The notes beneath the pieces are model-generated. The model searched no databases and had not been told where the DNA came from. It saw only the letters and a program-made list of their open reading frames with translations. From assembly GCF_037975245.1 (NCBI RefSeq), contig NC_092561.1, positions 5,382,001 to 5,446,000 on the forward strand: DNA of 64,000 bases, given 5' to 3'. Numbering within the stretch: position 1 is the first letter of the stretch; each line of letters begins with the position of its first letter. Below are positions 11,716 to 22,749 of this stretch, one piece after another. The DNA is from Apostichopus japonicus (Eukaryota; Echinodermata; Holothuroidea; Aspidochirotida; Stichopodidae). The translations under genes were made by a program, and so were the position numbers.

Positions 11716-12025
11716 CGGTGCTGTGGCCGAGTGGATAAATGCGGTGGCATTTGAAGCAATGAGGCTTAGCAGACGGGAGGTTCCGGTTTCGAAATCCGGC
11801 CAGGTCATGGTAAGGTGGGGTTTTCATCCAAGAGCAATCTACGGTTTTCCCATCTGAAATGACTTTCTTAATTGAAAACATTCCAAATTTGAGTTTAAAA
11901 TGTTGAATTTGAAGTCACCCCACATGTAAGTTGTAATTCATAAGCACTTTCGGGTTTATCCCACATTTGTGGTCGCTTAAGCGTCGTAAAAATAACTGCT
12001 GGTTATTATCATATTATTGTTAGTT
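11716..12025 (+). mobile_element. tRNA-derived SINE, copy 1 (type II tRNA head)
   Basis: The first 95 or so bases resemble a tRNA with a long variable arm, with A box TGGCCGAGTGG and a B-box-like GGTTTCGAAATCC. A body follows that is shared with 25809-26117: CATCCAAGAGCAATCTACGG, then TTTGTGGTCGCTTAAGCGTC, then an AT-rich tail. The B box is more decayed than in the other copy. Confidence 0.8.
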
Positions 12026-13312
12026 TTAGTATAATAGAGTTCAAATCTATTTTTCAATGGACCTGCACTCTCCTTCAGGTCGTTCATCAAGGCTACATAG
12101 TTATCTTGATGCTGCATTGTGAGTTGATTTGTAACCTTTCGTCACGTTAACGGCGCAATTTATATATATTCACACATTATATGATGTATTCTAACTAAGA
12201 GTATTGATCGGTTACAAAGCTTTAACCCTGGACAGAAAACCGGACAAAACGATGTGCTCCCAGAAATTTGATGTCATACACAGACGTTTCATTACAATAC
12301 CATATATTCCTACGCTTTAAAATTATTACATTGCTGAATATCGGACTGATTTTCATCAGAATTCGATCCCTAATTCATGCACAAGTTTTAGCAGTGAAAT
12401 AATGTAATAAAATAATCAAAAATGAAAATATTTTAAAACGGTTTCATTTAATACATGGGACGCGAAGCAACACCTCTCATCACAATACGGCAGGTTTTTT
12501 TTTCAAGGACAACTGTGAATATTTCAAAATGGGTGTGTTATCTGGACTGATGCAGCAGACAGGCAAAATGTAGCCTTGCCCTCTCAGGTGACTCAGATAG
12601 AGTGAACAATATATGTTAATGAAAGAAACTGCAATCGTATATGAACATGCGTCCAATGACCATGTAGATGAACCAGGAAGCGGTGAAGCCAACTACAATG
12701 ACATATCAGTACTTGGGTATAGGTAGCATTCAGATGTCACTGTATATGACCATTACAGACATGTCAATATTTCCCTATTGTCACAAAAGTTCCTCCCACG
12801 AGTAATCTTTATCGTTCTATTAAGAGTTTGTTACCTTGCTGCTCACGACATGTTTACACTCGTGAATTCAAGTGTTCTTATTCTATGTTACTCGATATAA
12901 GCCCGTTGTGGATGGTGTTTAAGTGTAATCTTTCATTCATTTGTAACGAGTAACATATATATCTTCGCATGGAATTACAACCAAGGAAGTTGCAGAACAG
13001 AGATAATGAGTCAAAAAACGTTTTTTATTCTTGTTTTATACAGTAATGCTTCCAATGTTTATTTGAGTTGTGGTATACAATTTGTGTGACATTGAATAGA
13101 CCATGATCGACTACGTCTCAACGCAAGTCAGAGATGTTGACACAAAATATGCAGTTGCTCTTTATTAACGAGTTCTTGACAATTCAATCCATCATATTAT
13201 TTTTTTCATTTAATATTTTCCATGGTTCGATGTGGCGAACCAAGTTCGAAGATTTTGCGAACTGTTATATTTACCTGTTGTGATTTTGCATGTTTTTTGC
13301 ATGTTTGAATAA
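12026..13312. other. No gene seen
   Basis: AT-rich sequence with only short chance frames. I see no known protein motif, RNA gene or well-bounded repeat. Confidence 0.5.
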
Positions 13313-13332
13313 CCATGGAGGTACCTCCATGG
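13313..13332. repeat. 20-bp perfect palindrome
   Basis: CCATGGAGGTACCTCCATGG reads the same on both strands and has no loop. It may be a chance hairpin or the middle of a small fold-back element, but homology does not extend outside it. Confidence 0.6.
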
Positions 13333-15550
13333 AATAACAAACTGTCTAATAGACCCCATCCATACACGCTACTGATATATCAGATAGGATTACTTGTAAC
13401 GAAAAAGTGCTTTCGTATTCTCAACTCTGTTCAAATGAACCCCATTTTATAAAGGTGGTACCTACTGTAGTAACAATGCCCACCTATGTGGTTTATTCTA
13501 TCAAGGAGCACATGTAGTGCCTCTACTTATCATTCACGTTGCACCATCATCATTTACGTATGTGATTATGATACGAACAAAAAACTGACTTAAACGACTA
13601 AAATAACTTGATTCTCTTTAGGAAATACCACTGTTTGTGTGATTCCTTTTGTAGTCAGTGTAGAACGAAGACTTGCACAAGCTATAATAATGGCATCGCA
13701 GAGCTACTGTACATTAAATACTTGCAATTAATCGTTAAATTATTCCCGCCTTCATTATCCTCATTTGTTAATGGCTTCTTATTTCGTTTGACGTTTGATG
13801 TATGTTGCTGCAATCGCACAAGGAAGTTGTACATATGTACATCATACTGACAATAATATAGGCATGCATCTATTACGAAATGATAGGTTACAAAATGCTA
13901 ATGCTGAAAATAAAAGGGAAACAATAGTGCGAGATTGAGATCTCTCTCATGTCTAGAGTTATATATTGGACATTGACAAAAACGTAAGCGCACATATCAG
14001 ATAAGGTGTGAACCATGATATCTTCCAAATAACAAGATTTCCCATAGCTGTTGGTGGTATTATTTATCATAAACCGTGGTGTTCATATATGTGAAACTTA
14101 CGACTTCACAATACATGCATTTCATAGAGCGTATTTACATTAATACAAATCCAGACAATTTATTTTTGATAGTTCTCATTTAGCTGTCATATTAATGAGA
14201 GTTTGGCCTTCCGTCAAACTACTCAGTTGTCATATGGCTGTGGACCAGCATACTCTCACTCTGACGTAGTAGTTTAGCACACCTATTACGTAATATTTCT
14301 TTCTGTGTTGGTTAGTGTTGACTGTGAAATACATTTGTTACAATACCGACCACAATCTACCAGTGGTGTACTAGAGTATAGGCTCCTCCTTTTATACGAG
14401 TAGCAAGTGTTTCCGATAATGAGGAATTAATGTCCCGTTACTGCTTTTTGGCGACCGAGAATAGCCTACCAAGTATATACCGGTTTCTGAATACATCAAT
14501 TTGGAAACCATATATTGGGATCTATATACGTATTGCAAAACGTCGAAAATATGAAAAAAATCAACTATTTTGACGAGAATTTTCCGGCAAACACGAAAAT
14601 AGTAAAAATCTGAAATTTGTAAAATTGCCTAAAAGGTACATTGAGCTAATGTACAAAACGGGATTTCCAAATTGATCACATGTTGACGAGAAATGCTAAG
14701 TGTGCAAAACAGTTACTTTCGATGTTTGCACTGTGTGTTGCAATGGCACAAAACGTAAGGTATGATGTAAGTCTCTCTTATACGCTGCCGTACCATAGCC
14801 CGAACTTGATTCATTTATTGAAAGACGCTATACTTCTATTTCCTTCTTTTAACACTAGCCTCCGCTGGAAAACAACATGGGCTACCACAACTATTATAAA
14901 GCCACGTACACGTAAGTAACAAGTGATACATAGTAGGTCTAGCCTAGTATTTAAGGTACTGGTCAGTAATTATATTTCCGTGAGGTTCACGTATATGTTA
15001 CCGTTAGAAAAATACTGCGGGGGTTCTACTGGCAGTTTTAATTTAAGAATATCTCATTCTTGGCACCGTAGACTAACATTTTCTATGTGGTGACTATAGC
15101 GAAATGAGTATTCAAGTCATACGTTTCAAGGGACAGACTGTCAACGTTTGGCAGACTGTCGGCAGACCACTTAGGTGGGGCAAGAAAGAACGAGAAAAAA
15201 AAGGATATGAGTCGAAGTGATTAAAATCTGACTCATTGGAAGCTAGCTGCCATTGTACTTCGTAATTTACTCATTATAGCAACGGGGTTTGTTAAACACG
15301 TGCATCGGATTGTCGCGCTATGTGTATAGGCCTTATAATTGAGTAGGACGTTATACATTAAGAACTACATCTAGCATCGCGCTGTCACAACTGTATTTAA
15401 GCCACGTGTTTCTAAGTCTAACGAGTGATATCAGTACTATTCAGTAGTTTTCGTGACGTTTGTATGTTACAACGGGAATCATAAGTCAAGGGTTCTATAA
15501 ACACTATATGTACAATATTCTGCATCGCCGTTTAAAGCCTAGCTTCCGCA
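13333..15550. other. No gene seen; weak internal repetition
   Basis: No coding exon is supported. Segments near 14890-15030, 15385-15500 and 15780-15850 resemble one another loosely (AAGCCACGT, AGTAATTATATTTCCGT-like, TATGTTACCG-like words). They may be decayed copies of one repeat. Confidence 0.4.
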
Positions 15551-15554
15551 TAAA

Positions 15555-15685
15555 GAATCATGAAAGTTAAATATGAATGTAAGAGACTGACTTCGGTCAG
15601 CTTGCGGCTTTCATAAGCCAATGAGGCTTCTTCGCGAGTTCCTGCTTGCAGGAGGATCTAAAATACATACATACATATACACGTG
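15555..15685 (+). mobile_element. SINE tail, 5'-truncated copy (UUCG-hairpin family)
   Basis: The segment matches the 3' part of the SINE at 24444-25078. It contains the hairpin CTGACTTCGGTCAG (TTCG loop), a GCGGCTTTCATAAGCC stretch, a CCTGCTTGCAGG hairpin and an ATACATAC tail. The tRNA-like head is absent here. Confidence 0.75.
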
Positions 15686-15896
15686 CCATACATGCATTAC
15701 CTACTACATTAAATTAGGCTTACGTATACACGACTTGAACTTTGTATGGTCTGATAGCTCATGTTGTTGTCCACATATTATGTCGTTCGCTTCAATAATT
15801 ACATTTCCGTAAGGTTGTATTGGCTATTACCGTTGACATATTACGTCTATGTTGGGCCTAGTGTGCCATAAGTCCAATAGACATACGTCGAATTAA

Positions 15897-16580
15897 ATTG
15901 ACATTAAAGTTTCTCGTGCTCTGATAGGATGAAACGTTTTTGAATTACGTGGCAGCCCTACATGACCTTTCGTAATTGTCAGTATAGCCATTGAGTTGTT
16001 AGGGCATATACAAAACTCCCTGTTATAGCCAACTGGGTTTGTTTTAACTGGAAATCCATAGGGACAGTAAGACAACGGTACCATTTTCACGATCTCAGAT
16101 TACATGATGTTCGTCGTAGGCCTAGATCATTACAACAGTTGAACAGTACAATTTCTTATGGAGACAGCCTGCATAAAGTAATATTGGCAAGATTACGCTA
16201 TGTATTATCGGTCAAATTTAACGAGATGAGAGCTTGTTCTTAACATCCGTAGACTGATGTCGAACGTTGAAAAAAAGGCGTCCTCTTGAGATGACTGTGT
16301 GCACCAGAACATGTTCCAAATAGCATGACTTTTCTTGTGTTGGAGACTTGTTTCATGTAGTTACTTACATTGGTATTTCTTATTTTATGTTTTTGGCAGA
16401 AATTTAGTATAGTCGTGGTACAAACTAATGTACGTCATCTAAATATGTATACATTAGCCCTATACTAATTACAGAAGCATGGTTAACTGTTGCCCGCCCT
16501 GAATATTGGGCATTTCTGGGTACCTTTTTGCAGCAGAAACACAGGCATAAATAGTTAGGAAGAACTTAGAAAACCACAAA
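15897..16580. repeat. Dispersed repeat A, copy 2
   Basis: The second copy of the 882-1565 repeat is in the same orientation. A minus-strand frame at 15893-16090 runs through it, but the corresponding frame in the first copy differs and I recognise no protein. Confidence 0.75.
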
Positions 16581-17400
16581 AAGGTGCTCTGAAAACAGTT
16601 GAATTCCAAGTTGGAGATTTTCAACATACTTCATTATACTTAGAACTGTAAACTACCATTAACTGGTTGCCAGACCTAAGCTTAATGTTGCAGTGTCTAT
16701 CATGAAAATAGTCTCCTGTATAGTGACTCTACACTCATGCCTAAATAAGACATGTACGTGTATTGTTATACTATAACAATAATTAAGTAGTCTGTTCGTG
16801 GAACAGAGAGTCAGTGGCTTGGCAATGCATGAGCTCAGTGAGTTCACTTAGTCCTTCACTTGTTATAACACATTTCTTGGGCTTCCTAAATTGTGCTTTT
16901 GTGGCCTATTTTTTATCATTCAGCTTGGATCATGATTTAGCAAAATGAGTGCCAGGCAATCAAATTATCATTTACTACCATCATATATCACATCATCCCT
17001 GACGTATCTTGGAGAAGGCACAAAACTATTGGATAATACATATATGAAATTGCTTAACTAATGGGAAAATTACGCCATTTGGTCACTTTTGTTTACAAGA
17101 AGGTGTCACACACGCAAACACATATACATACGTCATCACTATTGCATAGATTCCTTTTGTATCCGGCAAGGAATAAGAAAAAGTTGTTCTTGCCTGACTA
17201 TGTTAGAATGAAATCTTACAGTTTTCGTTTGCTTTGCTTTTCCCTACATATGAGGAAAGTACAACCATTGGCAGTAGTGTAAGGTAATGCTACAGATGAA
17301 TTATTTCAACAAAACATATACATTAATTGCATCTACACAAACTAGAACAAGAGGCCAAACCACGGAGTTGCTTATCTCATCGGCAGCAAAACTACACTAA
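16581..17400. other. No gene seen
   Basis: Unique AT-rich sequence with no supported coding exon, RNA gene or bounded repeat. Confidence 0.45.
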
Positions 17401-17409
17401 AACTATACA

Positions 17410-17860
17410 GTAGAACCTAGATCACGTGACCTTTTGACCTCGGCTCCCACAGCAAGCACATCATCTGATAATACTTGACATTTACATTTTGCCTGTGAAG
17501 GTTCTATGTTAATTTAATGTGTTTACCATTGGGTTATAGCAAAATAAAAGTAGTTGAGGAGGAGTTTTCGATAAACAATTGTGCTAAAATATACATTTGA
17601 CCCTTAACCACGTGACCTTTGACCTCGGTTCCCACAGCAACCACATATTTGATATTACTTGACATTCCATTATACATGTGGAGGTTCCATGTCAAGTTAT
17701 TCTTTTCCTTTGAGTTATATAAAACACGATTTTCATTAAATTTGACATCTGACCTTTGGTTCCGGGAGCATGCGAGTCACAATGGTTTAGGGGGAACCCA
17801 CGCACACACCCGCCGTCCTACACACACACACACAGACACATATATACGTGTTGATCCTCC
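17410..17860. repeat. Degenerate tandem repeat (CACGTGACCTTTGACCTC units) and CA run
   Basis: Two to three diverged units of about 175 bp start near 17423, 17609 and 17740. They share CACGTGACC, TTTGACCTCGG and CCCACAGCAA words. A short run of ACAC lies near 17820-17850. Confidence 0.55.
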
Positions 17861-18000
17861 TTCAGTCATGGAATTCCGGTCACCATGGGGTACCCACCAA
17901 GTGTGACCCCCCCCCCGAGGTACATACTCAGGAAATTTAATTATTAGCATGGTAACTGTTGTTATGGCAATGGTAAGGTCAGGTCAGGTCACTCCCATAG

Positions 18001-19815
18001 TCAGAAACCGCTGGGGCACTTTGATGACGACACCCTCCTCCTCCACTTCTTCCGATCCCCTGTCTCTCTCAAACAAAACATCGCACCTTTCCCAGTCCAA
18101 TCCGCAATGTCTTTCAGCCATGTGGTCTTAGCCCGACCTCTTCCCCTGGTTCCTTCAACCATCCCGTGCATGACCGTATGAGCCAACGTCCCCGATCTCC
18201 TGGCTATGTGCCCAAACCATTGTAGCTTTCTTCTGCGCGCGACTTCTAATCACATTAGCCGATAAGTCTTTTTATTTTGTTTTTCACTTCAATATTTGTT
18301 ATTTTCTGTTTCCACGTGGTCCCGAGGATTTTTCTAAAACAGCCCAGCTCGAATGTCATTATTCTCTTTTCCATCCTCTTATTGTATGTCCAGGTCTCAC
18401 ATACGTCCATAGCCATGTAAATAATCAGTGATCTCAGAAGTTTAACCTTTGTTGAAGTGGACATCCTTTCGGAGTTCCACAGCTTATTTAATTTCGCAAG
18501 TTGACTCGTTGCTATGGCTAGTCATTTCTTTATCTCGGAATCTGATGTGACATCTTCGTTCAATGTTAAGCCAATGTACTGAAAAATCTTTCCTTCTTCT
18601 AGTGTTTTTCCATCCACTTTAATCGTTGTATATTGGTACCAATTAAACTTGAGGTGACCATTACTTTACTCTTGTATACACTAATCTCCATACCATAACT
18701 TCTAGCCGTTGTATACAGCCCATTGGTGAGAATTTCCAGTTCTGCCCTCGAGCCTGCAATGAGATCAATATCGACCACCAACTTTAACAGTCCATGTTAA
18801 GTCTTCAAATGCATCTGACATAATCTGTTCCAAAAAGATGTTAAAAGGGCATGGGGACAAGATGCAACCTTTGCGGACTCCAACCGTCGTTTGGAACCAA
18901 TCTAAACTGCTGCTGTTAGTAGTTAACACCACATTACTATAGTTGCTGTATTGTGCGTTGATCACTTTGATTAGCCCAGAGCCCATATTGTGCTTCTTCA
19001 TTACCAGCCAGAGTACACTCCTCCAAACTCTGTGAAGTACCTTCTTAAAGTCAATAAAGTCGTGGTGTAGTTCCATTTGATGGTTCCTGTATTTCTCACC
19101 CAAAATTCTCACATTTGCTATCTGTTCTACAGTGCTCCGACCACATCTAAATCCAGCTTGTTCTTCTCATAAAATACTTTCAGCCTTTAATTTTATTCTG
19201 TTACTGATAAATCTTAGCAAGACCTTACTAGGGTGACCGATGAGACTTATGGTTCTTCTTATGGTTGTTGTTCTCGAAACACCTTTCAATTTCTTCACAT
19301 CTTTTCAGCAGAAAGTTTTCTTTCGCATTTTTATTGCTTTTTGTACATCATTGTTGGCAATTTTTTTTTTACCACACTCTTCATCATTGTATTTTGTGAC
19401 TTTCAACTCTCTTCTTTTATCACATTTCTTCCATATGTGTGCGGTCACCCTTCCCCTCCTTCATGTCTCTTCTCATTTTCACTCCACCAAACTTTATGTC
19501 CTTCATCTAGTACCACTTATCCGGTAGTCAACCATCTCATTTCATCAATGATCAATATGTCCCTTTATACTTTTGCATCTTATATACTAATTCGTTCAGC
19601 TAACCTTCAGCAGACAGACTTCTTACGTTCCACGTGCCAATGGAAACTTCTTGTTTTGCAAATTTCAGTTTCATTTTTGGGTTCTCTCCAGTAGTCCATT
19701 GTTCGAAGCTCCCATCCTGTTGAGTGCCAATGGAAGACGTGGTCGTTGATGACCCGGGCCTCGACCGATCCGGTATGGTGTAGGTTTTGTGTGTACTCAT
19801 CATTGTGTTTCAATA
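18001..19815 (-). mobile_element. RTE/BovB-like LINE fragment, internally deleted
   Basis: On the minus strand, IGTWNVRSLSAEG (near 19610-19645) is the start of an endonuclease domain. A decayed linker with ENFLLKRCEEIERCFENNN (near 19260-19320) follows. An RT stretch then runs from 19220 down: EEQAGFRCGRSTVEQIANVR, DFIDFKK, GVRKGCILSPCPFNIFLEQI, DIDLIAGSRAEL. The C-terminal part (CETWTYNKRMEKRI, then VEGTRGRGRAKTTWLKD) ends near 18040. Most of the endonuclease is gone and several stops and frame changes are present. Confidence 0.8.
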
Positions 19816-20164
19816 GGCAAGAAATCCTCTCCAGATATGGATGGCCGTTGGCTCCTGGTGGAGCTCATCCGCCCTTTGTCAGTCTTATTTTTAATCCTGC
19901 TGGGTGTCCACACACCCTCCTCACAGCAGTCCGGGGACTGAAGTGGGGGAGGCGGTTTAGTCGCCGAAAAATCGACCATGAACAGGTAGTATTGGATACA
20001 TGTTACCAATAGCAGCTGGGGCTGACCTGACTCCAAACCACAATGGTTAGGTAAATGGATATCAACTGGAAATAGTTCTTAAAAGTATCTTACAAATAAC
20101 AAATATTTTGTTGGTGTTTAATTAACCTCAACAGGGAACTTCATCAGTAAAACGAAGAAAGATC

Positions 20165-20345
20165 CGAGGCAAATTCATTTAATATTTCTGCTCAATTCTT
20201 GTTTGGATTTTCAGTCAGTATGTACTTTAACAAAGTTGTTTCACCAGCACCTAAATATCCAGTAATGATTGTGATTGGAATTTTGCGAGCAGCAGTTGTT
20301 GTATCTGATGAGACTAAATCGGGGCAATCTTCATCAGAGCTTCAG
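20165..20345 (-). pseudogene. ZNG1 (CBWD): COBW-domain (CBWD/ZNG1 zinc GTPase) N-terminal gene fragment
   Basis: On the minus strand this reads DEDCPDLV, then about ten variable residues, then [30 protein letters not shown], a TGA, then ILNEF. Known CBWD proteins have an EDCPELV-type N-terminus and [17 protein letters not shown] as the Walker A P-loop. Here the P-loop Lys is Glu, which would abolish nucleotide binding, and a stop follows about 15 residues later. Similarity ends at NEF. No further exons are visible nearby, so it is an isolated dead fragment. Confidence 0.8.
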
Positions 20346-20671
20346 CATAGCTGTAAATGGCCCATCTGACAAAGGAACTGCAATATCTCATCCTCGCTAT
20401 TGGAGCGATGAGATGAAGAAAAAATGTTTCTTATCATTTTACTAATTGCAGAAGTTTTGGGTTATTTTTCAGCTGACATTGACATCAGGAAATTCTCTTC
20501 CATTTTGAGACTTAATGAAAGATACAGGCGTATACTCAACATTGCAAAACCCGTTGGTATAGGTCTAAAATCAACACGGGCAGCGTTAGTAGGTACATTT
20601 TGTGTTGAGATATATACTTAACTGTGTGTCGCATATACACTGTTCAAGTCCAAATTTCTCTAACGATAAAC

Positions 20672-20674
20672 GGC

Positions 20675-20709
<35 letters not shown>

Positions 20710-20711
20710 GG
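20672..20711. repeat. TA microsatellite
   Basis: About 40 bp of alternating TA with one TG interruption, starting within CGGCTATATATATA. Confidence 0.9.
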
Positions 20712-20970
20712 TGTACTTTATTCTATTGCCGTTGTATTGTGTTGTGCGCAGGACGAGAGTGGTGGCACATAGTTATTCTGGAAGTCTTTTGCTGGCTTGG
20801 CGAGAGATAAATTGGCTAGGTGTCAGTAGTATTGTAAGCCCCTAGCCTATCAATTTGGTCTAAACATAAAATTGTTCTAATAAATCATTTTATTGTTTGG
20901 GTTATACAAAATCCCCTTCTTGTAGCGGCGCCTGAGTAAATGCCAAATTCTCATCATCGTCAAAGAAGGA

Positions 20971-22386
20971 ATGATTTCGCAGAAGAGAGTCAAATCAACA
21001 AACCCATTTCTATGTTGTCATCTTTACAGGCGAAAATATGACTGTTTCGGGAGAGCGGGGTTCGATAGAGGATGGTTGATACTGGGATGGATGGCCATGA
21101 TTGCTGCAGTTGTGGCAGCCCATCCCTCCTCTGCTCCTCCAGCGGAGCCTCCAAGATTGACATGTGGAAATGCTTGCGGCTACGATGACTGGTTTGATCG
21201 TGCTCATTGTAATAACCGGAATCTTTCCGTGGTTCCAATAGTGGATGGCTGCGATGCTGTGCAAGTTCTGGAAGTTCAGGGGAACCACATTAGTCGAATC
21301 TCTAGTGACTGTTTGGAAGGTTACAGATATGTGACCAGCCTTGACGCATCAGAAAATGTCATTGCTGTGATAGAGCCAGGAGCATTCGCAGGGTTACCTG
21401 AAATGGAACACTTGTTGCTTTTCCAAAACGAAATAACCGCACTTGAAAATGACACTTTTATGGGTACAATAATGTTATCTTCAATCAATTTGAATCAAAA
21501 CAAGATCGTAGAAATCTCCGAAAATGTGTTGTGGGGTCTAACTGAATTAACATCGATTTTCTTGAGCAATAATCGTATATCGCACTTGGCACGGAATATA
21601 TTTCAAGGATTGTTTAAATTAAAAGATCTGTCAATAAGTAATAATAAGTTGGTTGAAATTGAAGAAGACCTCTTCAAAGGTCTTATTAGAGTAAGTAGCA
21701 TTTATCTTAATGATAATAGGCTCGTAAATATCCCGTCAGGTCTCTTTAATGGCCTTACGGCATTACAGAGTGTTTACCTATCTAATAATAGGTTAATATC
21801 GATTCCTGCCCCAACTCAGCTAGGGCTCACCTCTGGCTTAATTGTGATAGTCTTACAAGACAACGACATTACCGAAGCCTCGGATATCATTCCATATATG
21901 GATTTATCAGAAAGCGTTTTCTTTGGCGGCAATCCGTTTCGGTGTGGCTGTGATTTTGCCACAGTTCAAGAGTTATATTTCAACAACTCTTTACACGAAC
22001 AACCGGGTTATAATCAAGCAATCCAAGTAACGTGCATTTCGGGAGAAAGATCTTTCCCGATTGATCAACCACTACCTGTGGAGTTTTGCCCAGAGAATGG
22101 AGAAATGAAAGATGAAGTTCCAGTTACATCAACAATTATTGTACCAGAGTCAAGTGGAATATTCGTGCAGACAAGCTCTGAGTCTTACGACAATGTGACG
22201 TCAGACAATTCTGCAGATCCTTGTATTTGTAAATGTCCATGTGACACCTCTGATGTACAGGTATCTATCACTTTCTCTGATTGGTTAGTTATATACATTG
22301 CTAGTATAGTAACACTTCACGTCATATGGCAATTAGGGAAGAAAGTAAGATGTTTATACAATTCTTCTAAGGCAGGGGTTCCCTAA
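20971..22386 (+). CDS. Single-pass membrane protein with leucine-rich repeats, single open exon
   Basis: The frame has 471 residues. A signal-anchor-like stretch (WLILGWMAMIAAVVAA, 35-50) suggests that the Met at residue 41 (21091) may be the real start, giving a standard signal peptide. A Cys-rich N-terminal cap lies near 65-95. About eight repeats of the LxxLxLxxN type run from about 97 to 315 (for example LTSIFLSNNRISHLARNIF). A C-terminal cap with GGNPFRCGCDF follows. Then come a Thr/Ser-rich stalk, a Cys cluster CICKCPC, one transmembrane segment (WLVIYIASIVTLHVIW) and about 15 cytoplasmic residues. There is no TIR domain, so it is not a Toll-like receptor in the strict sense. It probably binds ligands or partners at the cell surface; the function is unknown. 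The last residues and the stop come from an inserted transposon. Confidence 0.85.
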   Translation: MISQKRVKSTNPFLCCHLYRRKYDCFGRAGFDRGWLILGWMAMIAAVVAAHPSSAPPAEPPRLTCGNACGYDDWFDRAHCNNRNLSVVPIVDGCDAVQVLEVQGNHISRISSDCLEGYRYVTSLDASENVIAVIEPGAFAGLPEMEHLLLFQNEITALENDTFMGTIMLSSINLNQNKIVEISENVLWGLTELTSIFLSNNRISHLARNIFQGLFKLKDLSISNNKLVEIEEDLFKGLIRVSSIYLNDNRLVNIPSGLFNGLTALQSVYLSNNRLISIPAPTQLGLTSGLIVIVLQDNDITEASDIIPYMDLSESVFFGGNPFRCGCDFATVQELYFNNSLHEQPGYNQAIQVTCISGERSFPIDQPLPVEFCPENGEMKDEVPVTSTIIVPESSGIFVQTSSESYDNVTSDNSADPCICKCPCDTSDVQVSITFSDWLVIYIASIVTLHVIWQLGKKVRCLYNSSKAGVP

Positions 22387-22739
22387 CTGGGGTGCATGAA
22401 ACCATCCCAGCGGGTTTGTGAGACGTTTCTGAAATCAAAACTAGAGTACTTTGTTGAAATAAAATCTGATATATCATATAATTTAGTAATGTACAAAAGT
22501 CGTACCAAGCGACAAACTCGTTTCGCATTCCATACGCATATGTTGGCATAGTAGTACCTTACCGTGCATTTTTCATTACATTATTACACTATGAACTTGA
22601 TCTTTTACAAAGCACCGTTATACGTACTATGGTATAATAATGACTCAGATCGTGTCTCGACAAGTTGGGGGTTCGTGGACAACTCTGACATCCACAGGGG
22701 GTTCGTTGAGGGGGGGGGGATAAAGTTAGGGAAACCCTG
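22373..22739. mobile_element. hAT-type non-autonomous DNA transposon (367 bp)
   Basis: The ends are inverted: CAGGGGTTCCCTAACT on the left, and the complement of the right end reads CAGGGTTTCCCTAACT. An exact 8-bp direct duplication TTCTAAGG flanks it (22365-22372 and 22740-22747). CAGGG ends with an 8-bp target duplication are typical of hAT elements. It has no transposase. It sits in the last codons of the LRR gene and supplies that frame's TAA. Confidence 0.9.
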
Positions 22740-22749
22740 TTCTAAGGAG

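Noticed and set aside
11716-11810. Possible Ser/Leu tRNA gene
   Set aside because: A and B boxes are present but the acceptor stem and T arm do not pair, and the body continues as a SINE shared with 25809-26117.
15893-16090. Coding frame in repeat A
   Set aside because: The equivalent frame in the other copy differs and no protein family is recognised.
20971-22386. Toll-like receptor
   Set aside because: The extracellular LRR plan fits but there is no TIR domain, and only about 15 residues follow the membrane segment.
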